From assembly GCF_002940665.1 (NCBI RefSeq), contig NZ_MIGY01000001.1, positions 186,001 to 250,000 of the forward strand: 64,000 nt of DNA. Reading direction: 5' to 3'. The notes under the pieces were generated by a model. That model worked only from the letters and a program-made list of their open reading frames with translations. It made no database searches and was not told where the DNA came from. Made by a program: the position numbers and the translations under genes. Below are positions 1-9,824 of this stretch, one piece after another; positions within the stretch are counted from its first letter, which is position 1, and each line of letters opens with the position of its first letter. The DNA comes from Xanthomonas arboricola. Its GTDB lineage: Bacteria; Pseudomonadota; Gammaproteobacteria; Xanthomonadales; Xanthomonadaceae.

Positions 1-124
1 TGGCGAAGAACACGCAACGCCCAACCGCGCACTCCGCGGTGCCTGTGCACGCGCGTGCCGGCGCTCTCTACTTCCGCGGAAAACCACCCAGCAGCCCGGC
101 GCAGCAGCGCGCCATCGACTGCGG
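1..124. other. Left-edge intergenic stretch
   Basis: Nothing convincing is seen in these bases. No reading frame here has the codon use of the neighbouring genes, and no hairpin with a T-run is visible. It could be the far end of a gene lying outside the window. Confidence 0.4.
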
Positions 125-442
125 TCATTTGCGCGCGTACACCGGTGCCATCAGCAGATACACCGGATACGCCAGCACCATCAGCACCAGCGCGGCCTCA
201 TGCCCGGACGCCGCTTCCGCCCAGGATTCCATCTGTCGCGACGGCCCGAAAAAACCAAACGCCAGCAGCACGACACCCATGACACAGATCAGCAGCGTCA
301 GGCCCATCGCCGAAGCGGATACGCTGCCCCGGGCCAGCAACGCGAACGCAGCGCTGCCACCTGCCAACAGCAACCCCAACGTCACCAGATACGCGCGGCA
401 GTAGGTGGCACTCATCTGTTGCCTGTTACGCTTGCTGGACAT
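125..442 (-). CDS. Small three-helix membrane protein, unknown function
   Basis: The 105-residue product has three hydrophobic stretches, at about residues 14-34, 44-62 and 82-100, so it is probably an inner-membrane protein. I do not recognise a family. Two ATGs are adjacent (445 and 442). A GGGGAG sits 2 bases before the first and 5 before the second, so 442 is preferred; another in-frame ATG lies at 466. It ends about 120 bases from the window edge and lies downstream of gpmA on the same strand, with about 124 bases between them. Function cannot be assigned from sequence or context. Confidence 0.6.
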   Translation of the reverse strand: MSSKRNRQQMSATYCRAYLVTLGLLLAGGSAAFALLARGSVSASAMGLTLLICVMGVVLLAFGFFGPSRQMESWAEAASGHEAALVLMVLAYPVYLLMAPVYARK

Positions 443-566
443 CATGTCTCCCCTGCAAGAACACACGCTCGCGTGTCAGATGCGGAGCGCGCACTCGAGC
501 GCGCGCTGCGAACCCCACGCCACGCTGCGCGCGTCATGCATGCAGCGCAGCCAGCGGATGCGACGA

Positions 567-1316
567 TTATTTTGCCTTGCCCTGATTGGCCACCGCTTCG
601 GCGGCGCGCTTGGCCGCTTCCTGGTCGCCCAGATAGCGGTAGCTCTGTACCTGCAGGTTGTCGTCCAGCTCGAACAGCAACGGGATGCCGGTCGGGATGT
701 TGAGCTCCAGGATCTGCTCGTTGGAGACAGCGTTGAGGTATTTATACAGCGCACGCAGCGAGTTGCCGTGCGCAGTCACCAGCACGGTCTGCCCGGCCTT
801 CAACTGCGGCGCGATCGCGTCGTGCCAGTAGGGCAACACGCGCACCAGCGTGGTCGCCAGCGACTCGGTGCCCGGCAAGGCATTGCGGTCCAGCGTGGCG
901 TAACGACGGTCGTGACACGGATGGCCCGGGTCGTCAACGTCCATCGCCGGCGGCGGGATGTCGTAGGAACGGCGCCAGATCTTGACCTGCTCTTCGCCGT
1001 GCTTGGCGGCCGTCTCGGCCTTGTCCAGCCCCTGCAGGCCACCGTAGTGGCGCTCGTTGAGGCGCCAGCTCTTGGACACCGGCAACCAGTCCTGGTCGAG
1101 TTCCTTCAATGCGCCCTGCAACGTATGGATGGCGCGCTTGAGCACCGAGGTGTGCGCCACATCGAACTGCAGGCCTTCGTCCTTCATCAGCTTGCCGGCC
1201 GCAGCGGCTTCCTGGCGACCTTGCTCGGTGAGCTCCACATCCACCCAGCCGGTGAAACGGTTGTCCAGGTTCCATTGGCTCTGGCCATGGCGCAGCAGTA
1301 CGAGTTTACGGGTCAC
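567..1316 (-). CDS. gpmA: 2,3-bisphosphoglycerate-dependent phosphoglycerate mutase
   Basis: This enzyme interconverts 3-phosphoglycerate and 2-phosphoglycerate in cytosolic glycolysis and gluconeogenesis. The 249-residue product has the family length. The N-terminal [12 protein letters not shown] carries the phosphohistidine (RHG motif), followed by NRFTGW and LTEQG. The second catalytic histidine lies in [11 protein letters not shown], and ERHYGGLQG is also present. The start codon is GTG, with a GGAG eight bases upstream (AGAACCGTA spacer). It is monocistronic or shares a transcript with the small membrane protein downstream. The endonuclease V gene is divergent, about 100 bases away. Confidence 0.97.
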   Translation of the reverse strand: MTRKLVLLRHGQSQWNLDNRFTGWVDVELTEQGRQEAAAAGKLMKDEGLQFDVAHTSVLKRAIHTLQGALKELDQDWLPVSKSWRLNERHYGGLQGLDKAETAAKHGEEQVKIWRRSYDIPPPAMDVDDPGHPCHDRRYATLDRNALPGTESLATTLVRVLPYWHDAIAPQLKAGQTVLVTAHGNSLRALYKYLNAVSNEQILELNIPTGIPLLFELDDNLQVQSYRYLGDQEAAKRAAEAVANQGKAK

Positions 1317-1419
1317 TACGGTTCTCCGATTGGGGGCCGATCAGCCTGCGATTGTAACGGCAGCCAGCGCATCGCAGGCGTGCACGACACCGCCACGGCC
1401 GGCGCGCGATGCTGCGGCC

Positions 1420-2133
1420 ATGCAAACGATCGATCCCGTCTTTGCCGGTTGGGATGGCAGCGTCACCCAGGCGCGACAGTTGCAACAGCAACTGGCACAC
1501 CGCGTGGTGCTGCAGGACCAGCCCGGCGCAACACCGCAGCTGCTCGCCGGCTTCGACGTCGGCTTCGAAGACGACGGCCAGACCACGCGCGCGGCCGCGG
1601 TGCTGCTGGATGCAGACACGCTGATGCCGCTGGAAACCCATGTCGCGCGCGTGCCCACCTCGATGCCGTACGTACCGGGGCTGCTCAGTTTTCGCGAGCT
1701 GCCGGCCTTGCTGCAGGCGCTGGCACTGCTCTCGCGCCCGCCTGATCTGGTCTTCATCGACGGCCAGGGCATCGCGCATCCGCGCAAGCTCGGCATCGCT
1801 GCACACTTTGGCGTGGTGACCGGCTTGCCCAGCATCGGCGTGGCCAAGCAACGCCTGGCAGGCAGCTTCGTCGAGCCAGGACCCGGGCGCGGCGACCATA
1901 GCCCGATCCTGTTGGGCGGCACGCAGATCGGCTGGGCGCTGCGCAGCAAGCTGCGCTGCAATCCGCTGATCGTCTCGCCTGGCCATCGCGTCTCGATGCA
2001 GGGTGCGCTCGACTGGACGCTACGTACCTTGCGCGCCTATCGCCTGCCCGAGCCCACGCGCCTGGCCGATCGGCTGGCCTCGCGGCGCGGCGAGATCGCC
2101 CTGGACGCCACGGCGCCCGGACAACTGTTCTAG
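1420..2133 (+). CDS. nfi: Endonuclease V (deoxyinosine 3' endonuclease)
   Basis: The product cuts DNA one base 3' of deoxyinosine and so starts repair of deaminated adenine. It has 237 residues, a little longer than E. coli Nfi. Family landmarks are visible: [11 protein letters not shown] with the first catalytic aspartate, the wedge-like [11 protein letters not shown], the core [21 protein letters not shown], then [10 protein letters not shown]. The open frame extends far upstream across gpmA, but ATG 1420 matches the family N-terminus. It is divergent from gpmA and is followed by a 700-base gap without a clear gene. Confidence 0.93.
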   Translation: MQTIDPVFAGWDGSVTQARQLQQQLAHRVVLQDQPGATPQLLAGFDVGFEDDGQTTRAAAVLLDADTLMPLETHVARVPTSMPYVPGLLSFRELPALLQALALLSRPPDLVFIDGQGIAHPRKLGIAAHFGVVTGLPSIGVAKQRLAGSFVEPGPGRGDHSPILLGGTQIGWALRSKLRCNPLIVSPGHRVSMQGALDWTLRTLRAYRLPEPTRLADRLASRRGEIALDATAPGQLF

Positions 2134-2832
2134 CGCGCGGCAGTCGATCGCGATCGACATGCTGCGTGCCTGCCGCTGTCGTCCGCGCTGGACCATCTCG
2201 GCGCGCTCGTGCTGGCCGCCAGCGTACCCCCGCAGTGCCTTTCCAGAGCGCGGCATCCAGGCGCATCGCATGTCAACGGTGCCGACACCGACACGAGCTG
2301 TCGCGCGGTCGATGGATGATTCTTCCTGCGATGAGTTACGTCATCTTCGCGCGAGCGTTCATGACTGGGGTCACTGCAGCACATCGCTACGCGCCGCTCG
2401 ACTGCAATCGCGCGGCATGCGCCGTTGGACATGGGAAAGACACCCCCCGCCTTCGCGCGCGACACAGCCGGAGCGATCCGCCTTGGTTGAGCGCCTTCCC
2501 CGCCTGCACGCATGCAACGCTGGCGACCGAACGTGCGCTCTACATCCTCGACGGCGAGGCGCAGCTGGATGGCGCCGATGTGGTAGTCAGCAGCGGGCGG
2601 GCGCCGTGTACCCACCCAGGTCTCGAAACGGGAGTGCCCGTGCGCACGGCCGATTGCAGCCCGGCCTGCGAATTGCGCTTGAGCTTGCAGCCAAACCTGT
2701 GGTAGTGATGTCTCCATAGGTTGGGACAGGTTGCGTGCGAGGCACAGCCGGGCGGGGAGCGCACAGGCTGATGCGGCGACACGCGCGACGACGCTGTCTC
2801 TGCGCAGACATCCAACGCCGGGGAATACTTGA
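2134..2832. other. Gene-poor gap with a possible decayed pirin fragment
   Basis: No intact gene is supported. Several open frames of 70-240 codons cross the gap but have arginine- and alanine-rich compositions typical of chance frames in GC-rich DNA. One plus-strand stretch near 2520-2590 reads ERALYILDGEAQLDGADV, which resembles the second cupin of pirin-like proteins (ERALYxxxGE). The flanking residues do not continue the family, so this may be a remnant. No promoter or terminator was recognised. Confidence 0.4.
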
Positions 2833-3294
2833 ATGAAGTCCGCATCCTGCCTTGTCGGCCTGAGCCTGCTGTGGGCCGCCGCCGCCGTTCACGCCCAAAC
2901 CTCACCGGTCTGCCCGCCGCTACCGCCAGCCTCCGGGCTGCAGTGGAACGAGCTTGCGGGCGCGGACTATCTGGTCTGCAAGGCCATGACCGCAGACGGT
3001 CGCCAGGTGGTCGGTGTGATGCTGACCATCCGCGACCCGGCGATGACGCTGGCGCGCGACCGACGCGCGGAGAAAGGCCAGATCCAGCAGGAGGACTTCT
3101 ATTGGTACAAGCTCGACCTGGGCGGCCGTGACCTGCCGGGCATGGAATCGCGCCGCGTCACCGTGGTCGAGCTGGGCAAGAAGCGCTACGCACAGCTATG
3201 GATCGACGGCGCCAACACCGAGGAACTGGCCTCGATGCAGTCGCTGGTGCAGAACATGGATCTGCAGCCCGCCAGCCTGGCCTTGCAGCGCTGA
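2833..3294 (+). CDS. Secreted or periplasmic protein, unknown function
   Basis: The 153-residue product begins with a clear Sec signal peptide (MKSASCLVGLSLLWAAAAVHAQ, probable cleavage after AHA at about residue 21). The mature part contains CPPLPPASGLQWNELAG and an adjacent LVCKAMTADG segment. The two cysteines, at about residues 27 and 49, could form a disulfide. The segment from about 60 to 130 is charged and looks like a mixed alpha/beta fold. I do not recognise a domain. The gene stands alone, with gaps on both sides and no operon partner. Confidence 0.75.
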   Translation: MKSASCLVGLSLLWAAAAVHAQTSPVCPPLPPASGLQWNELAGADYLVCKAMTADGRQVVGVMLTIRDPAMTLARDRRAEKGQIQQEDFYWYKLDLGGRDLPGMESRRVTVVELGKKRYAQLWIDGANTEELASMQSLVQNMDLQPASLALQR

Positions 3295-3669
3295 CGCAGG
3301 CGGCAGTGAAGCGCCAGGGCATGCCCACCTGGCGCGGTGCTTGAGGCGGGCCGGCTGAGCAAATGCTGCCGCACAACCGGCACGCCTGCTTTCTAGCGCC
3401 CGCCGCACCCGCCGACGCGTCGCCGCCTCCTTGCAGTGCCGTGGCGATCCTTACCTTGCCCTTGAGCAGGCGATGAATCGGCCATTCGTCGCCCACGTCC
3501 ACGCTACGCACCGTCCAGCGCGCCTTCCAGTTCGATCTGCCGCGTGATCACCGTGCCCGCAGCGCCGCGCTGGGTGTGATGCAGACGCACATGCACCGCC
3601 GTCGAAGACCCCTGCTTGCGCGCGGCCATCATCGGCACCGCTGCCCCACGGCGGCTGCAGCGCGCCGGC
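3295..3669. other. Gap with a possible frameshifted small gene on the minus strand
   Basis: On the minus strand, from about 3635 to 3420, two adjacent frames give plausible protein: MMAARKQGSSTAVHVRLHHT and onward to IELEGALDGA then stop, continuing in another frame as SVDVGDEWPIHRLLKGKVRI. This looks like a small gene broken by a frameshift near 3510. I cannot name the family. The remaining bases up to 3419 hold nothing I can support. Confidence 0.35.
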
Positions 3670-4527
3670 TCAGAACCGCCCCTCCTGGAAATCGACGAAG
3701 GCCTGCATCAATTCCTGCTTGGTGTTCATCACGAACGGGCCGTGCCGCATCACCGGCTCGTTGAGCGGGCGGCCCGCCACCAGGATCAGCTGCGCACCGT
3801 CCGCACCTGCACGTAGCGTCAAGCGCTCGCCACCGCCCAGCACCGCCAGTTCCTGCGCCGGCAGCGCACGCGCGGCATCGCCCTCGCCCACCGTCACCGT
3901 ACCTTCGAACGCGTAGGCAAATGCGTTGTGGCCGCTGGGCAGCACATAGTCCCAGGCCGCATCCGGCGCCAGTGCGATATCCAGGTACACCGGCGCGGTG
4001 GCCGGTTGCACGATCGGGCCGCGCACCTCGCCCACCGCGCCGGCGATCACCTTGACCGTGACGCCGGGCGCAGGCTGGGCGACCGGAATGCTCTCCGGCG
4101 CGTACTCCTGATACCTGGGGTCGGTCATCTTGTCGCGCGCCGGCAGGTTCACCCACAGCTGAAAGCCGCGCATGCGCCCGGATTCCTGCTCGGGCATTTC
4201 CGAATGGATCAGCCCGCGCCCGGCGGTCATCCACTGCACGCTGCCCGGGGTCAGCAGACCCTCGTTGCCATGGTTGTCCTTGTGGCGCATGCGCCCGTCC
4301 AGCATGTAGGTCACCGTCTCGAAGCCGCGGTGCGGATGGCTGGGAAACCCGGCCAGATAGTCTTCTGCCTTGTCGGTGCCGAACTCGTCCAGCATCAGGA
4401 ACGGGTCCAGGTCCGGCAGCTGCTGAGTGCCGATCACGCGGGTCAGCTTGACCCCGGCGCCGTCGGAGGTGGGCATGCCACGGATGGTGCGCAGCACGCG
4501 TGCCGCTGCGGTGGTGGTGACGCTCAT
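3670..4527 (-). CDS. Pirin family bicupin protein
   Basis: The 285-residue product is a pirin-type bicupin. The metal-binding first cupin shows FPSHPHRGFETVTYMLDG and HKDNHGNEG, followed by MTAGRGLIHSEMPE with the conserved histidine and glutamate. The C-terminal cupin is degenerate, as is usual. Some bacterial pirins are quercetin 2,4-dioxygenases, but the substrate here is unknown. A strong Shine-Dalgarno AGGAGAGG precedes ATG 4527. It is divergent from cstA. The possible pirin fragment 1 kb away may be a decayed relative. Confidence 0.9.
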   Translation of the reverse strand: MSVTTTAAARVLRTIRGMPTSDGAGVKLTRVIGTQQLPDLDPFLMLDEFGTDKAEDYLAGFPSHPHRGFETVTYMLDGRMRHKDNHGNEGLLTPGSVQWMTAGRGLIHSEMPEQESGRMRGFQLWVNLPARDKMTDPRYQEYAPESIPVAQPAPGVTVKVIAGAVGEVRGPIVQPATAPVYLDIALAPDAAWDYVLPSGHNAFAYAFEGTVTVGEGDAARALPAQELAVLGGGERLTLRAGADGAQLILVAGRPLNEPVMRHGPFVMNTKQELMQAFVDFQEGRF

Positions 4528-4758
4528 CGACCTCTCCTTAGCGTGAATGACTGGCCCGAATAATGGATGCAGCCGGCACGCGGCCCAACCGCGACCGGCG
4601 CAACCGATCGTTCCAAAAACCCGCCGGCGCCGCCGCGTGATCCGGCAGGCGGCGACCAGACGCTCTACAACTAAAGTTTTACCCCGGCCCCGAACGACGC
4701 CATTGACCCCGGGCGGGCAGAGGGTGACCCTTGGGTGAATCGTTCCTGAGGGGCATGC

Positions 4759-6831
4759 ATGAAAGGGTTCTCGAAGCTGGCCTGGGGCGCGCTGGCGCTG
4801 CTGGCCGCGTTCTGTCTGGGCACCGTGGCACTACGGCGCGGCGAACACATCAACGCGCTGTGGATCGTGGTGGCGGCGGTGTCGATCTACCTGATCGCCT
4901 ACCGTTTCTACAGCCTGTTCATCGCCGACAAGGTGATGCAGCTGGACGTCACCCGCGCTACCCCGGCGGTGGCCAACAACGACGGTCTGGACTACGTGCC
5001 CACCAACAAGCACGTACTGTTCGGCCATCACTTCGCCGCGATCGCCGGTGCCGGGCCATTGGTTGGCCCGGTGCTTGCCGCACAGATGGGCTACCTGCCC
5101 GGCCTGCTGTGGCTGGTGGTCGGCGTGGTGTTTGCCGGCGCGGTGCAGGACTTCGTGGTGCTGTTCCTGTCCAGCCGCCGCAACGGCCGCTCGCTGGGCG
5201 ATCTGGTGCGCGAGGAAATGGGCCAGGTGCCCGGCACCATCGCCTTGTTCGGCGCCTTCCTGATCATGATCATCATCCTGGCGGTGCTGGCGATGGTGGT
5301 GGTCAAGGCACTGGCGGAAAGCCCCTGGGGCATGTTCACCGTCATCGCCACGATGCCGATCGCGCTGATGATGGGCGTGTACATGCGCTACATCCGGGTC
5401 GGCAAGATCGGCGAGATCTCGGTGGTCGGCCTGATCCTGCTGCTGGGCGCGATCTGGCTGGGCGGCAAGGTCGCGGCAGATCCAACTTGGGGCCCGGCAT
5501 TCACCTTCACCGCCAAGCAGATCACCTGGATGCTGATCGGCTACGGCTTTGTCGCCTCGGTGTTGCCGGTGTGGCTGTTGCTGGCGCCGCGCGATTACCT
5601 GTCCACCTTCCTCAAGATCGGCACGATCCTGGCGCTGGCGATCGGCATCCTGGTGGTCATGCCGGATCTGAAGATGCCGGCACTGACCCAGTTCGCTTCC
5701 ACCGGCGATGGCCCGGTCTGGAAGGGCGGCATCTTCCCGTTCCTGTTCATCACCATCGCCTGCGGCGCGGTCTCCGGTTTCCATGCGTTGATCGCCTCGG
5801 GCACCACGCCCAAGCTGCTCGCCAACGAAGGCCACATGCGCTACATCGGCTACGGCGGCATGCTGATGGAGTCGTTCGTGGCGGTGATGGCGCTGGTGGC
5901 CGCATCGATCATCGAGCCGGGCATCTACTTCGCCATGAACAGCCCGGCTTCTCTGGTCGGCAGCGACACGGTGGCCGTTGCGGCCAAGGTGTCCGAATGG
6001 GGCTTTGCAATCACTCCCGAGGTGCTGGAGGCCACGGCACGCGACATCGGCGAGCACAGCATCCTGGCACGCGCCGGTGGTGCGCCCACCCTGGCGGTGG
6101 GCATCGCGCAGATCCTGCACCAGCTGCTGCCGGGCGAAGACACCATGGCATTCTGGTACCACTTCGCGATCCTGTTCGAAGCCCTGTTCATCCTGACCGC
6201 CGTGGATGCCGGTACGCGTGCGGGCCGCTTCATGCTGCAGGACCTGCTGGGCAACTTCATCCCGGCGCTGAAGAAAACCGAATCGTGGGCCGCCAACATC
6301 ATCGCCACCGCCGGTTGCGTGGCGTTGTGGGGCTACCTGCTCTACACCGGCGTGATCGACCCGTTCGGCGGCATCCAGACCTTGTGGCCGTTGTTCGGCA
6401 TCTCCAACCAGATGCTAGCCGGAATCGCGCTGATGCTGGGCACGGTGGTGCTGTTCAAGCTGAAACGTGACCGCTACGCCTGGGTCACCCTGGTGCCGGC
6501 GTTGTGGCTGCTGATCTGCACCACCTATGCGGGGCTGATCAAGATCTTCGACAGCAACCCGGCGCAGGGCTTCCTGGCGCAGGCGCACAAATACCAGGAC
6601 GCCATCGCCAGCAACACCATCACCGCGCCGGCCAAGACGGTGGCGCAGATGCAGCAGATCGTCACCAACGCCTACGTCAACACCGGGCTGACGGTGCTGT
6701 TCCTGTTCGTGGTGGGTTCGATCCTAATCTACGCGATCAAGACGATCGTGATTGCGCGCCGCAATCCGCAGCGCAGCGACCGTGAAACCCCGTACGTGGC
6801 CTTGCAGCCACACCAGATGGCGGATCTGTAA
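4759..6831 (+). CDS. cstA: Carbon starvation protein A, peptide/pyruvate transporter
   Basis: The 690-residue polytopic membrane protein matches CstA in length and landmarks: [34 protein letters not shown] early in the protein, and [16 protein letters not shown] and [14 protein letters not shown] later. Family members import peptides or pyruvate when preferred carbon is exhausted. A GAGG precedes ATG 4759. The stop codon overlaps the start of the next gene by one base (TAATG). This coupling to a DUF466 protein is the conserved cstA-ybdD arrangement. Confidence 0.95.
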   Translation: MKGFSKLAWGALALLAAFCLGTVALRRGEHINALWIVVAAVSIYLIAYRFYSLFIADKVMQLDVTRATPAVANNDGLDYVPTNKHVLFGHHFAAIAGAGPLVGPVLAAQMGYLPGLLWLVVGVVFAGAVQDFVVLFLSSRRNGRSLGDLVREEMGQVPGTIALFGAFLIMIIILAVLAMVVVKALAESPWGMFTVIATMPIALMMGVYMRYIRVGKIGEISVVGLILLLGAIWLGGKVAADPTWGPAFTFTAKQITWMLIGYGFVASVLPVWLLLAPRDYLSTFLKIGTILALAIGILVVMPDLKMPALTQFASTGDGPVWKGGIFPFLFITIACGAVSGFHALIASGTTPKLLANEGHMRYIGYGGMLMESFVAVMALVAASIIEPGIYFAMNSPASLVGSDTVAVAAKVSEWGFAITPEVLEATARDIGEHSILARAGGAPTLAVGIAQILHQLLPGEDTMAFWYHFAILFEALFILTAVDAGTRAGRFMLQDLLGNFIPALKKTESWAANIIATAGCVALWGYLLYTGVIDPFGGIQTLWPLFGISNQMLAGIALMLGTVVLFKLKRDRYAWVTLVPALWLLICTTYAGLIKIFDSNPAQGFLAQAHKYQDAIASNTITAPAKTVAQMQQIVTNAYVNTGLTVLFLFVVGSILIYAIKTIVIARRNPQRSDRETPYVALQPHQMADL

Positions 6832-7055
6832 TGGGCACCCAACTCGTTCTGGCCAGCCAGTACCAGGTGCATCGTCGCATCTGGCGGCGCCTGATCCAGA
6901 CCGCACGCCTGTGCTGCGGCATTCCCGATTACGACAACTACGTGCGCCACATGCTGGAAAAACACCCCGACAAGCCGGTGATGGACTACCCCACCTTCTT
7001 CCGCGAGCGCCAGGATGCGCGGTACGGCGGCAAGAGCGGGTTTCGCTGCTGCTGA
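6831..7055 (+). CDS. YbdD/YjiX family (DUF466) small protein
   Basis: The 74-residue protein shows the family pattern: a basic N-terminus, [12 protein letters not shown] in the middle and [12 protein letters not shown] near the end. YbdD-type proteins are needed for transport by CstA/BtsT-type carriers in enterobacteria, so a partner role with the upstream CstA is expected. Its ATG shares one base with the cstA stop, which implies translational coupling. A strong hairpin follows about 30 bases after the stop. The C-terminus ends in two cysteines, a common feature of the family. Confidence 0.92.
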   Translation: MGTQLVLASQYQVHRRIWRRLIQTARLCCGIPDYDNYVRHMLEKHPDKPVMDYPTFFRERQDARYGGKSGFRCC

Positions 7056-7083
7056 CCGGATGACCGGATAGGTGGCGAGTCGG

Positions 7084-7123
7084 AACGCAGCAGGGCGCGA
7101 TGCGAATCGCGCCCTGTTGCGTT
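7084..7123 (+). terminator. Long hairpin after cstA-ybdD
   Basis: An almost perfect 18-base-pair stem (AACGCAGCAGGGCGCGAT with its complement, one G-T pair) encloses the loop GCGA. No T-run follows, so it may act as an mRNA-stabilising end or a rho-linked terminator rather than a classical intrinsic terminator. Confidence 0.6.
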
Positions 7124-7243
7124 GATGGCTTGGGATTGGCTGCAGGGCCCTTTGCCTGCTCACCATCGCGGGACACGCCGCAAGGTAGGTCAGCGCTCCC
7201 ATGCAGGCCTGGCAAATCAGCGGGTTTTCAACCGACCACCGAG

Positions 7244-7367
7244 CAACTTTCTGGTGCGGTGTCCTCGCCGGTTGCGGGACCCTTTGGCGGCATGGATGCC
7301 GGCAACGAGCCTCAACGGAAGGATTCACGGCGTGTCCCGCAAGTGGTGAGGGCACCGCGCACTCGAC
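7244..7367 (+). repeat. Dispersed palindromic repeat, copy 1
   Basis: The copy runs from CAACTTTCTGGTGCGGT through the palindromic core GCGGCATGGATGCCG to GTGTCCCGCAAGTGGTGAGG and GCACCGCGC. It aligns almost end to end with the copy at 7801-7924. A partial inverted match (GGGACACGCCGCAAGG) lies just before it, at about 7139-7186. Confidence 0.7.
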
Positions 7368-7498
7368 TCGCCGCGCTGTTGACTGCACTCAACCGCCGCT
7401 GCTGCTGCGCGAAGTCTTGGTTGCTATTGTGGCTTTTGTCTCGAACAGAATGATCTAGTGCGGATGGATCAGTTGCGGAGCGGTTGATCTGCGGCTTC

Positions 7499-7613
7499 GC
7501 TGCAGGGCCCTTGCCCGCCCACCATCGCAGGACACGCCGCAAGTACGTCCGTGTAGGCTCTTACGCGGCATCCATGCCGCGTAAGGTCCCGCGACGGTGA
7601 GCGGGCAAGGACC
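7499..7613 (-). repeat. Dispersed palindromic repeat, copy 2 (inverted)
   Basis: This copy is in reverse orientation: GGACACGCCGCAAG, then ACGTCCGTGTAGGCTC, then the core GCGGCATCCATGCCGC. The outer part (CCCTTGCCCGCCCACC and GGTGAGCGGGCAAGG) differs from copies 1 and 3 and forms its own complementary arms, so the whole unit could fold into one long hairpin. Confidence 0.65.
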
Positions 7614-7800
7614 TGTCGAGATGGCAGATGTGCATGGTTGCAAGCGGTGCATGACGTGCGTTGGTCGGATCATTGGGTGTCGACCAGCTTCTCACCACCC
7701 CATCGCGAGCCGAGCGGTGGACGGGCTTTCAGCACGCAACCCACAAACGTCTCGTCTGCCACCCAAAGCCGAGCAACAATCTCTCGAGAAAGCCACCGAC

Positions 7801-7924
7801 CAACTTTCTGGTGCGGTTCCCTCGCCGGTTGCGGGACCGTGTGGCGGCATGGATGCCGCCACCGAGCCTACACGGACGTCCTTGCGGCGTGTCCCGCAAG
7901 TGGTGAGGGCACCGCGCGCTCGAC
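7801..7924 (+). repeat. Dispersed palindromic repeat, copy 3
   Basis: This is the best preserved copy. The core GGCGGCATGGATGCCGCC is a near-perfect palindrome, flanked by GGTTGCGGGACC and GTGTCCCGCAAGTGG, whose GGGAC/GTCCC arms pair with each other. Its length and ends match copy 1. Confidence 0.7.
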
Positions 7925-8078
7925 AGACCAAGCTTTTGACTGTCTCCAAACGACTCCACGACTCAATAGCTCTGTCATTGCAAATCGACTATACGATCTG
8001 GCCCAGTCAGCCGCAAAACCAGAGGGCTGCGACTTCGCCGCCATCGACACCGCATTCAATAGGCCCTGCCGGCAGCTC

Positions 8079-8756
8079 TCAGCCAGCGCGTTTTTGCGCC
8101 AGCTGCCCGAACAACGCAGGCAGATTGCGCATATCGTCGAACACCGCCAGCACACCGATGCGACGCAAGGTGTCGGCATGTCCGTGCGGGATATGGCTGG
8201 CACCGATGAACCCCAGTACCTGCATGCCGGCCGCCAGTGCGGCAGTCGCACCGGTGGGGCTGTCTTCGATCACCAGGCAGCGCTCCGGCGCAACGCCCAA
8301 GGTCCGTGCAGCCAACAGGTAGACATCCGGCGCCGGTTTGGGCCGCTCCACCATATCGGCACTGAAGATGTGCCCCGCCGCGCGCACGGTGAGCCCCACC
8401 CGTTCGACCGAGGCAATGACATTGTGGCGGCGGCTGTTGGAGGCGACCGCCAGCGGCAACGGAATCTGTTCCAATGCATCGCGCGCGCCGGCGATTGGCT
8501 GCACCTCGGCCTTGATCAAGGCTTCGCCACGCGTCTGGATCTGTGCCAGCAAGGTCTCCGGCAGCCGGACCGCGAAATGTTCCTGCACGCGCAGCAACAC
8601 CTCACGCGTGGTCTGCCCGAACGTTGTCCCGAGCAGATGCTCCAACGCCTCGGCAGGCACGAAGGCCGCCAGCGCCTCGCGCATCACCCGGTCGGCCAGT
8701 ATCTCGCTGTCGACAAGCACGCCATCGCAATCGCTGATCAGTAATTCGTAGACCAT
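8079..8756 (-). CDS. HAD-superfamily phosphatase/phosphoglucomutase-like hydrolase
   Basis: The 225-residue product is a subfamily IA HAD hydrolase. The nucleophile motif is ISDCDGVLVDSE (Asp9, with Asp11 as acid/base). Motif II is in LAVASNSRR, the lysine in VERPKPAPDVYL and the metal-binding motif in CLVIEDSPTG. The substrate is probably a small phosphosugar or 2-deoxyglucose-6-phosphate-like compound, but this cannot be fixed from sequence. In-frame ATGs also occur at 8765 and 8783; 8756 best fits the family N-terminus. It is divergent from the lipoprotein gene at 9024. Confidence 0.85.
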   Translation of the reverse strand: MVYELLISDCDGVLVDSEILADRVMREALAAFVPAEALEHLLGTTFGQTTREVLLRVQEHFAVRLPETLLAQIQTRGEALIKAEVQPIAGARDALEQIPLPLAVASNSRRHNVIASVERVGLTVRAAGHIFSADMVERPKPAPDVYLLAARTLGVAPERCLVIEDSPTGATAALAAGMQVLGFIGASHIPHGHADTLRRIGVLAVFDDMRNLPALFGQLAQKRAG

Positions 8757-9023
8757 TGCACCCATCTGCTCGCAAAGCGCCATTATGCCGGCCGCCCCGT
8801 GACCGTCGGCTGTGGCGGAGTGCAGGCGCGTATGAGGCCCATCGTGATGCATCGGCGACAGGCCGACACCACGACGGCAAGCGGACTCAACAACTGAAAC
8901 CCGTGGCGGCGGCATGTCACAAAATCTTACCGCGCATCGTTTGTGCAGCTGGTAGGATCGGCCCGGCTGCGGAAGGACACACCGCAGTGCCACCAGGAAT
9001 GCGATCAGGAGAAGGAGATTTCG

Positions 9024-9788
9024 ATGCAGACGCGATTCCCCACCCTGCTCGTTCTTGCGACCTCGTTTTTTGCGGTCTCATGCACCGCCTCGCCCGGTGC
9101 CAAGGAGCAAACCACCATGTCAGCTACGCTGCAGGACCACACCGTCGCCTTCCGCGACCCCGGCCTGACCGACATCGCCAACGCCATTGCCCATGGTGAT
9201 GTCGCTCGAATCCGTGCACTTGCACCGACGGTCGATCTCGCCGCACACGGCGATCAGAACGTCACCCTGCTCGAGTGGGCGATCTGGAACGAACAACCCC
9301 GCGCCCTGGCCGCATTGCTCGATGCCGGCGCAGATCCGTCGTTGCCCGGCATGGACCAGGAAACGGTCGTGCATATGGCCGCCATGGCGAAGGATGCGCA
9401 ATATCTGAACATCTTGCTGCAGCACCATGCGCCGATCGATGTGGTCAGCGCGCGCGCAGGCTGGACGCCGCTGTTCCGCGCCGTGCAGAGCAAGCGCGAC
9501 GCGCAGATCGCGTTGTTGATCGAAGCGGGCGCCGACGTGCAGCGCGTCGACAACACCGGCAACAGCGTGCTGCATCTGGCCGCACAGAGCGGCGCGGCAA
9601 GCCCGGCAGTGCTGCAATTGCTCAAAGCCGGTGTGGACCCCACGCTGCGCAACGCGCAACACCAGACCTTCCAGGCGTATTTCTTCACCACCCCCGACCG
9701 CCTGCTCAATGCCGCCGGCCAGCAGGCCAGGTCGGACGTGCGCGCATGGTTGAGCGCCCACAACATTCCCGTGGAAAGCAGCCGCTAG
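9024..9788 (+). CDS. Ankyrin-repeat lipoprotein, probable immunity protein (X-Tfi type)
   Basis: The 254-residue product has a lipoprotein signal ending FFAVSC (Cys20). The next residues are not Asp, so outer-membrane anchoring facing the periplasm is likely. The mature part holds about four ankyrin repeats (LLEWAIWNEQPRALAALLDA, then copies near residues 110, 145 and 180). A strong AGGAGAAGGAG precedes ATG 9024. The next gene, 36 bases on, encodes a lipase-fold protein with a secretion tail. In Xanthomonas, periplasmic lipoproteins beside such genes neutralise the toxin, so the immunity role is inferred from position and location. Confidence 0.82.
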   Translation: MQTRFPTLLVLATSFFAVSCTASPGAKEQTTMSATLQDHTVAFRDPGLTDIANAIAHGDVARIRALAPTVDLAAHGDQNVTLLEWAIWNEQPRALAALLDAGADPSLPGMDQETVVHMAAMAKDAQYLNILLQHHAPIDVVSARAGWTPLFRAVQSKRDAQIALLIEAGADVQRVDNTGNSVLHLAAQSGAASPAVLQLLKAGVDPTLRNAQHQTFQAYFFTTPDRLLNAAGQQARSDVRAWLSAHNIPVESSR

Positions 9789-9824
9789 GCGGGCTTTTCG
9801 CACGACGAACGCAAGGAGCCGCGC

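Larger units (their letters stand above)
7124..8078. other. Gene-free kilobase carrying dispersed palindromic repeats
   Basis: No frame here has support as a gene; open frames across it are low-complexity and overlap on both strands. About half of the interval is made of copies of one repeat in both orientations (listed separately). The bases between copies, 7370-7495 and 7617-7790, hold nothing recognisable and are less GC-rich than the neighbouring genes. Confidence 0.6.

Noticed and set aside
405-1745. 446-codon plus-strand frame across gpmA and the start of nfi
   Set aside because: It is antisense to gpmA and switches composition within; gpmA is certain on the other strand.
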